NCBI GenBank assembly: GCA_019639255.1
Contig: JAHBSF010000051.1
Coordinates: 1 to 41,441, forward strand
Reading direction: 5' to 3'
DNA from: Acidobacteriota bacterium
GTDB lineage: Bacteria > Acidobacteriota > Blastocatellia > RBC074
Length of the DNA: 41,441 nucleotides
Part shown: in pieces, positions 36,859 through 41,441 of the stretch
Position numbering within the stretch: position 1 is the first letter of the stretch
How the letters are laid out: each line of letters begins with the position of its first letter
Position numbers and translations under genes: made by a program
The notes under the pieces: model-generated
Database searches by the model: none
Seen by the model: only the letters and a program-made list of their open reading frames with translations
What the model was told of the DNA's origin: nothing

Positions 36859-37320
36859 ATGTCCGATGTAATATATCGCGATGGAGCGCCTGAAGACGCT
36901 CCCGTAATAGTAGACTTTCAGCTCGCCATGGCGCGGGAAACCGAGGATCTTGAACTCGATCCGGATGTCTGCAAGCGCGGTGTGCAGTCGGTTTTCGATC
37001 GGTCCGAACTCGGAAGATATTACCTGGCCGAAAGCGACGGCCGCGTAGTTGCTTCGATGCTCATTACCTACGAATGGAGCGACTGGCGCAACGGAACGGT
37101 GTGGTGGATTCAAAGCGTATACGTAGCGCCCGAAGAACGCGGGCAGGGTGTTTATTCCGGGTTGTACGCGCACGTCAAATCCCGTGCAGAAGCGGACGGA
37201 AACGTGCGCGGCATCCGACTGTACGTCGATCTGAGAAACGCGCGGGCGCAGGAGGTCTACACCCGTCTCGGAATGAACGGAGAGCATTACCGCGTATTCG
37301 AGTGGATGAAGGGCGAATGA
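36859..37320 (+). CDS. GNAT-family N-acetyltransferase
   Basis: 153 residues with the acetyl-CoA-binding loop VAPEERGQGVYSGLYAHV near residue 92 and the C-terminal NARAQEVYTRLGM of GNAT enzymes. AAGGAG lies just before the ATG. It would acetylate a small molecule or protein; substrate unknown. The stop region is a near-perfect tandem (ATGAAGGGCGA twice, 37308-37329). Upstream is a short direct repeat of AGTAACACAA. The next gene begins 17 nt on. Confidence 0.88.
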   Translation: MSDVIYRDGAPEDAPVIVDFQLAMARETEDLELDPDVCKRGVQSVFDRSELGRYYLAESDGRVVASMLITYEWSDWRNGTVWWIQSVYVAPEERGQGVYSGLYAHVKSRAEADGNVRGIRLYVDLRNARAQEVYTRLGMNGEHYRVFEWMKGE

Positions 37321-37337
37321 AGGGCGAATAATTCTCA

Positions 37338-38654
37338 ATGCAGGCGATAGTGCGCAGGCTCGACGATTTCTTTCAACTCTCGGCGCGCGGGACGAATGTG
37401 CGCACGGAGACTGTGGCCGGAGCGACGACGTTTCTCACAATGGCCTACATCATCGTCGTCAATCCGGCGATACTCTCGGACGCCGGAGTGCCTTTTTCGG
37501 GAGCACTGTTCGCTACGTGCACGGCCGCCGCAATCGGCACGCTGTTGATGGGCATCGTTGCAAACTATCCGTTTGCGCTTGCGCCCGGCATGGGCATCAA
37601 CGCCTACTTCGCCTACACCGTAGTCCTTACGCTCAACTACGACTGGCGCACGGCTCTGGGCGCCGTATTCATATCGGGCGTAATATTTGTATTCCTGACG
37701 CTGGTGCGGGTGCGAGGGATGATCGTGGATGCGATTCCCTCTACGCTCAAAACAGCAGTAGCGGCGGGCATCGGACTTTTCATAGCATTCATCGGACTGA
37801 AAAACGCCGGGGTGATTGCGGCGTCTCCCGCGACTTTCGTTACCCTCGGCAATCTGACCGCTAAATCCACGGTGCTGGCGCTTGCAGGGTTGCTGGTTGT
37901 GGGCGCGCTTGTAGCCCGAGGGTTTCGCAGCGCGCTAATACTCGGAAGCATCGGCGTCACGGTTGCCTCGATTGTATTGGGAATTGCGCCGATGCCGGCG
38001 GGCGTGGTAGCGCGTCCCGACTGGCATTCGACGCTGTTTCAACTCGACATTGGAGGAGCGATAAAGCTCGGGTTGCTGGATGTAGTCTTTGTTTTTCTGT
38101 TTGTGGATATGTTCGACACCATCGGCTCGCTTATGGGGCTCGGACAGCAGTCGGGCTTTCTGGACGGCGATGGGAAGATGCCGCGATTGACCGGTGCGCT
38201 CGTCGCCGATTCCACTGCAACGGTTGCCGGCGCGTGTCTCGGCACTTCTACCGTCACAACCTACATCGAGAGCGCCACGGGAGTAAGCGAGGGCGGGCGC
38301 ACGGGATTGACCGCCGTAGTCGTGGCGGTGCTTTTTCTGCTCGCGACGTTTTTTTCTCCGCTGGCCGGAGCGGTTCCAGCCATCGCCACGGCGCCCGCGC
38401 TCATACTTGTCGGGGTTTTCATGATTCGATCCGCCGTCCACATACGGTGGGATGATCTTACCGAAGCGATACCGGCCTTTCTGTCGATCATTGCGATGCC
38501 GCTTACGTTTTCGATAGCCAACGGCCTGGCGCTCGGATTCATCTTTTATCCGCTGCTGAAACTGCTTACGGGCCGCGGCCGCGAAGCAAGCCCGATCGTT
38601 TATGTTCTGGCGGCGCTGTTTGTGCTGCGGTATGTGTATCTCGGGCTGGGGTGA
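37338..38654 (+). CDS. NCS2-family hypoxanthine/guanine permease
   Basis: 438 residues, mostly hydrophobic, with about 12-14 transmembrane segments. Signature regions are GTNVRTETVAGATTFLTMAY, ALAPGMGINAYFAY, FVDMFDTIGSLMGLG and ESATGVSEGGRTGLTAVVV, as in the AzgA/PbuG-type subgroup of NCS2 purine transporters. It imports purine bases by proton symport. The gene stands beside a molybdenum hydroxylase elsewhere in the window, but they are far apart. It ends just before the MITE-like element. Confidence 0.93.
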   Translation: MQAIVRRLDDFFQLSARGTNVRTETVAGATTFLTMAYIIVVNPAILSDAGVPFSGALFATCTAAAIGTLLMGIVANYPFALAPGMGINAYFAYTVVLTLNYDWRTALGAVFISGVIFVFLTLVRVRGMIVDAIPSTLKTAVAAGIGLFIAFIGLKNAGVIAASPATFVTLGNLTAKSTVLALAGLLVVGALVARGFRSALILGSIGVTVASIVLGIAPMPAGVVARPDWHSTLFQLDIGGAIKLGLLDVVFVFLFVDMFDTIGSLMGLGQQSGFLDGDGKMPRLTGALVADSTATVAGACLGTSTVTTYIESATGVSEGGRTGLTAVVVAVLFLLATFFSPLAGAVPAIATAPALILVGVFMIRSAVHIRWDDLTEAIPAFLSIIAMPLTFSIANGLALGFIFYPLLKLLTGRGREASPIVYVLAALFVLRYVYLGLG

Positions 38655-38681
38655 AGAGAGACTTCTATATTCGCACTTACT

Positions 38682-38910
38682 ACACTGTAAACAAAGTTTT
38701 TTGAGTTTTTCAGCCGCGAAGCGGCGAAAGATCTGTAGCCCAGGGCGTAAGGGTAAGTGTACAGAAGCGGCGCCAGCCCCGGAGGGGCGGAAGATCTTTC
38801 GCCCTTCCAGGGCTTGGACGTTTTTCGCCTGCTGACCTGGCGCTCACGCACCAGGCTACAGATCTTTCGCCGCTTCGCGGCTGAAAAACTTAAAGAACTT
38901 TGTTTACACT
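38682..38910. mobile_element. MITE-like element with 57-bp terminal inverted repeats
   Basis: The left end (38684-38740) and right end (38854-38910) are inverted copies matching at 54 of 57 positions; they begin ACTGTAAACAAAG and AGTGTAAACAAAG. The 9-bp direct repeat GCACTTACT flanks it (38673-38681 and 38911-38919). The inside holds GC-rich hairpins (GCCCCGGAGGGGC) and a third copy of AGATCTTTCGCC. It has no coding capacity. It sits right at the stop codon of the permease on the - strand. Confidence 0.85.
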
Positions 38911-38914
38911 GCAC

Positions 38915-41377
38915 TTACTCTCTCAACGCCACAATCGGATCGACGCGCGAGGCCCTGCGCGCCGGCACGTAACTCGACAGCAACGCTACGGCGCCGATTG
39001 ATACGGACACCAGAACAAAGGTAAGCGCATCGGTTGCGCTGACGCCGAAAAGCATACTCTCCATCACGCGGGTCAGCGCGAATGCTCCGGCAATACCCGC
39101 CGCAATTCCGATGGAAATCAATACTCCTGCCTGACGAATAATCATTGCACGGATATTTGACGGCTCGGCGCCGAGCGCCATACGCACGCCGATTTCGTGA
39201 GTCCTTTGATTGACCCAGTAGGTCATTACGCCGTAAATCCCGAGCGCAGCAAGCATCGAAGCAAAGGCCGCAAAAACCAGCAGCAGCAGCATCGAGAAGC
39301 GTTTCTGCGCCAGCGCATCAAAGAGCCTGCCGTCCATCGTCTTGAGGTCAAAGACCGGAAGTTCCGGGTCTAGCGACTGTATTTCCCTGACGAGAGATGC
39401 GGCCAAAAGCCCCGGGTCGGATGCGGTTTTAACCACGCCGTGGATGCTGCGCGCCGCCACCTGCTCGAACGGATAAAAGATCGTAATCGGCGGCTCGCGT
39501 TCAAGGCTGTATTCCTTCGTGTTGCGGATTACGCCCACGACGGTTCGCCACGGCCCGTCGCTTCCGCGCCGCACGCGCCTGCCTATGGGATCTTCATTCG
39601 GCCAGAAACGCTCGGCCATCGCTTCATCGACCAGAATCGTTTCCGGCTCGCCGCGCGTATCCTGTTCGGTAAACAACCTTCCCCTGACCAGGGGCACGCC
39701 CATGGCATCGAAGTATCCCGGACTGACTATACGCACCGTAGCGATGACGGAATTATTATCGCCCGCCGGCGCTATGTAGCCTTCAACCGTTACGGGCTCC
39801 CACGCGAGTGCAACCGAACTCATCGGCAGCGAGTAGCTGACGCCGGAGGATTGGACGCCCGGCAGTTGACGTATTTTTTCATCGGCGCGGCGGTGAAAAG
39901 AGACTACGGATTCGGGCGACTGGTATTTCGACGCCGGGAGCGACAAACGGTACGAGAGAACGTTGTGTGTATTGAAGCCGAGATTGGCCGTCGAGATGCG
40001 CTGATAACTTCTGATCAGCAACCCCGCACCGATGAGAAGTACAAGTGAAACCGCGACTTCAAAAACTACCAGCACCCGGCGTATGCGATGATGGCTCAGG
40101 CCGAACAGTCCGCCTCCGGGCGTCTGTCTGCCGCCGTCTTTCAGAACTTCATTCAGATCCACGCGCGAAGCGCGCAGCGCCGGAACCATTCCGAAAATGA
40201 CGCCGGTTGCAAGCGATACGATGAATGTGAACGCGAGCACTCGCGCATCGATGCCCACTTCATCGAGCCGCGGTATGGTTCCCGCGCCGAATACGCGCAG
40301 CGCGCGTATGGATATCATTGCAAGAATCAGTCCTGCAACTCCGCCGGCGAAGGAAAGCACGACGCTTTCGGTCAGCAGTTGTCTCAATAGTCTAAGACGG
40401 CCTGCGCCCACTGCTGCGCGCACGGCCATCTCTTTCTGTCTGACTGCGGCGCGGGCAAGCAGCAAGTTGGCTACGTTGGCGCAGGAGATCAGAAGCACGA
40501 ATCCGACGGCGGCAAACAGGATGTAGAGTGCGAGGCGTAGGCTGCCTACTACCTGTTCGAGCAGCGGTACAACGCTGATCGTCAATCCGCCGTGGGCCGG
40601 ATAACTGCCCGGGTATTTCTCTTTCATGCGCGCGGCGAGCAGATCCATATCCGCCTGCGCGTGGGCGAGGGTGACGCCGGGTTTGAGGCGCGCGAATATG
40701 TTGTAATCCTCATTACCGCGATTCGATCGTGCGGTTTCGCTCATCGGGAGGGGCAGCAGCAGGTCGGCGTTCTGTATGCCGTTGACTGCGGGCATAACCT
40801 CGCGATTGAGTGAAAAATCCGGAGACATCACGCCCACGACCGGGATGTTGTTCCCGTTTAGAGTAATCGTTCGTCCGATTATGGACGGATCGGAGCCGAA
40901 GCGGCGCTTCCAGAATCCGTGGCTGAGAATGACCGCGGGAGGCTGTCCGGGCTGATCTTCTTCGGCGGAAAATACGCGTCCTATCGCCGGTTTTGCGCCG
41001 AACAGCGGAAAGAGCGAGGAAGAGACGCGCGCGCCGTCTACACGCTCGGGCGTATCCTGACCCGTGAGGTTGAAGCTGCCGCCTATGGTGACGGCGGTGA
41101 GTTCGAATGTCTGATTGTCGAGTTTGACGTCGAGGTATTGGCCCGGCGAGAACCAGTCCTGTTCGACGTTGAGGCCGGGCGAGCGGTTCCAGAGTATGAC
41201 GAGGCGGTCGGCGTCCTGATAACCGAGCGGGCGCAGCAGCAGCGCATTGGCTACGCTGAAAATTGCGCTGTTGGCGCCGATGCCGAGCGCTAGGGAGAGA
41301 ATGGCGACGGCGGTGAATGCGGGGGCTTTCGCAAGCGTGCGAAGGCCGTACTTGAGATCTGTCCAGAGGGTTTCCAT
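38915..41377 (-). CDS. ADOP-type duplicated ABC permease (MacB/FtsX-like)
   Basis: 820 residues with GAGG 7 nt before the ATG. The first half opens LKYGLRTLAKAPAFTAVAIL, has the transmembrane start LALGIGANSAIFS and a MacB periplasmic domain, then FtsX-type segments (FVLLISCANVANLLLARAA). The second half repeats the plan with GLLIRSYQRIS and a closing FtsX domain (SYVPARRASRVDPIVALRE). It is the acidobacterial duplicated-permease type. These act in export or envelope signalling together with an ATPase, which is not visible nearby. The end is intact, directly abutting the MITE-like element. Confidence 0.93.
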   Translation of the reverse strand: METLWTDLKYGLRTLAKAPAFTAVAILSLALGIGANSAIFSVANALLLRPLGYQDADRLVILWNRSPGLNVEQDWFSPGQYLDVKLDNQTFELTAVTIGGSFNLTGQDTPERVDGARVSSSLFPLFGAKPAIGRVFSAEEDQPGQPPAVILSHGFWKRRFGSDPSIIGRTITLNGNNIPVVGVMSPDFSLNREVMPAVNGIQNADLLLPLPMSETARSNRGNEDYNIFARLKPGVTLAHAQADMDLLAARMKEKYPGSYPAHGGLTISVVPLLEQVVGSLRLALYILFAAVGFVLLISCANVANLLLARAAVRQKEMAVRAAVGAGRLRLLRQLLTESVVLSFAGGVAGLILAMISIRALRVFGAGTIPRLDEVGIDARVLAFTFIVSLATGVIFGMVPALRASRVDLNEVLKDGGRQTPGGGLFGLSHHRIRRVLVVFEVAVSLVLLIGAGLLIRSYQRISTANLGFNTHNVLSYRLSLPASKYQSPESVVSFHRRADEKIRQLPGVQSSGVSYSLPMSSVALAWEPVTVEGYIAPAGDNNSVIATVRIVSPGYFDAMGVPLVRGRLFTEQDTRGEPETILVDEAMAERFWPNEDPIGRRVRRGSDGPWRTVVGVIRNTKEYSLEREPPITIFYPFEQVAARSIHGVVKTASDPGLLAASLVREIQSLDPELPVFDLKTMDGRLFDALAQKRFSMLLLLVFAAFASMLAALGIYGVMTYWVNQRTHEIGVRMALGAEPSNIRAMIIRQAGVLISIGIAAGIAGAFALTRVMESMLFGVSATDALTFVLVSVSIGAVALLSSYVPARRASRVDPIVALRE

Positions 41378-41398
41378 TCATTGCCTCAGGGGAAAAAG

Positions 41399-41441
41399 AA
41401 GAGAGATAACGGAACAAACGAAATAAGACGGAATAGACGGA
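41399..41441. repeat. Palindromic boundary repeat, copy l (left arm, cut by window end)
   Basis: GAGAGATAACGGAACAAACG followed by AAATAAGACGGAATAG. The other arm would lie beyond the window. It is upstream of the - strand permease. Confidence 0.85.

Overview
The window looks like a piece of an Acidobacteriota chromosome, possibly Blastocatellia-like. The reasons are an 820-residue duplicated MacB/FtsX-type permease of the kind expanded in acidobacteria, a membrane-anchored protein resembling the acidobacterial DUF6599 family, moderately high GC, and gene order around the replication origin. It carries oriC and most of the classical origin-neighbourhood genes, so it is mainly core chromosome with a defence-gene patch at its left edge. 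All assignments come from reading the sequence; no database search was run.

Layout. 1-2993: end of a defence island on the + strand, with the C-terminal part of a DrmB-like DUF1998 protein, a DrmC-like phospholipase D protein whose N-terminus is frame-broken, and a complete DarT/DarG toxin-antitoxin pair. 3127-13362: a secreted M16-family protein lacking the zinc motif, then three subunits of a molybdenum hydroxylase (large at 6276-8462, small and FAD subunits at 12012-13362). These are split by an opposite-strand block of galT, a sugar-binding lipoprotein and an ABC permease. 13375-20533 (- strand): bactofilin, parB, parA, a parS site, rsmG, mnmG, mnmE and a KH/R3H protein. 20580-25954 (- strand): yidC, yidD, rnpA with rpmH nested in its extended reading frame, ispA, xseB, xseA. 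26090-30922 (+ strand): glycosyltransferase, pdxJ, a degenerate alkaline-phosphatase-fold protein, a zinc-ribbon/PH-like membrane protein and a DUF6599-like protein. 31194-33986 (- strand): dnaN, oriC and dnaA. 34466-38654 (+ strand): Fur-family regulator, deoC with an N-terminal extension, tRNA-Val(CAC), a probable selenoprotein, a GNAT acetyltransferase and an NCS2 purine permease. 38682-38910: a MITE-like element. 38915-41377 (- strand): the ABC-type permease.

How the parts work together. oriC lies between dnaA and dnaN and has about eight DnaA-box-like sites of the TTTTCCACA type, a GC spacer and TAC/TAA trios, matching the known basal unwinding layout. ParA, ParB, parS and bactofilin form a chromosome segregation unit. 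YidC, YidD, RnpA, RpmH, MnmE, MnmG, RsmG and the KH/R3H protein form the usual translation, RNA and membrane-insertion neighbourhood.

The most striking unexplained structure is a family of about twelve long imperfect palindromes (roughly 95-110 bp, some half copies) at transcription-unit boundaries. Their outer end is close to AGAGATAACGGAACAAACG and the interior is built from variable CGGAA/CGAAA units. Several genes run into them and take their stop codon and last residues from the repeat, in all three frames. The second main observation is an in-frame TGA at 36561, followed 11 nt later by a hairpin with a GGUCU loop. This makes 36075-36815 a likely selenocysteine protein of the GrdB-related family that ordinary annotation would split in two.
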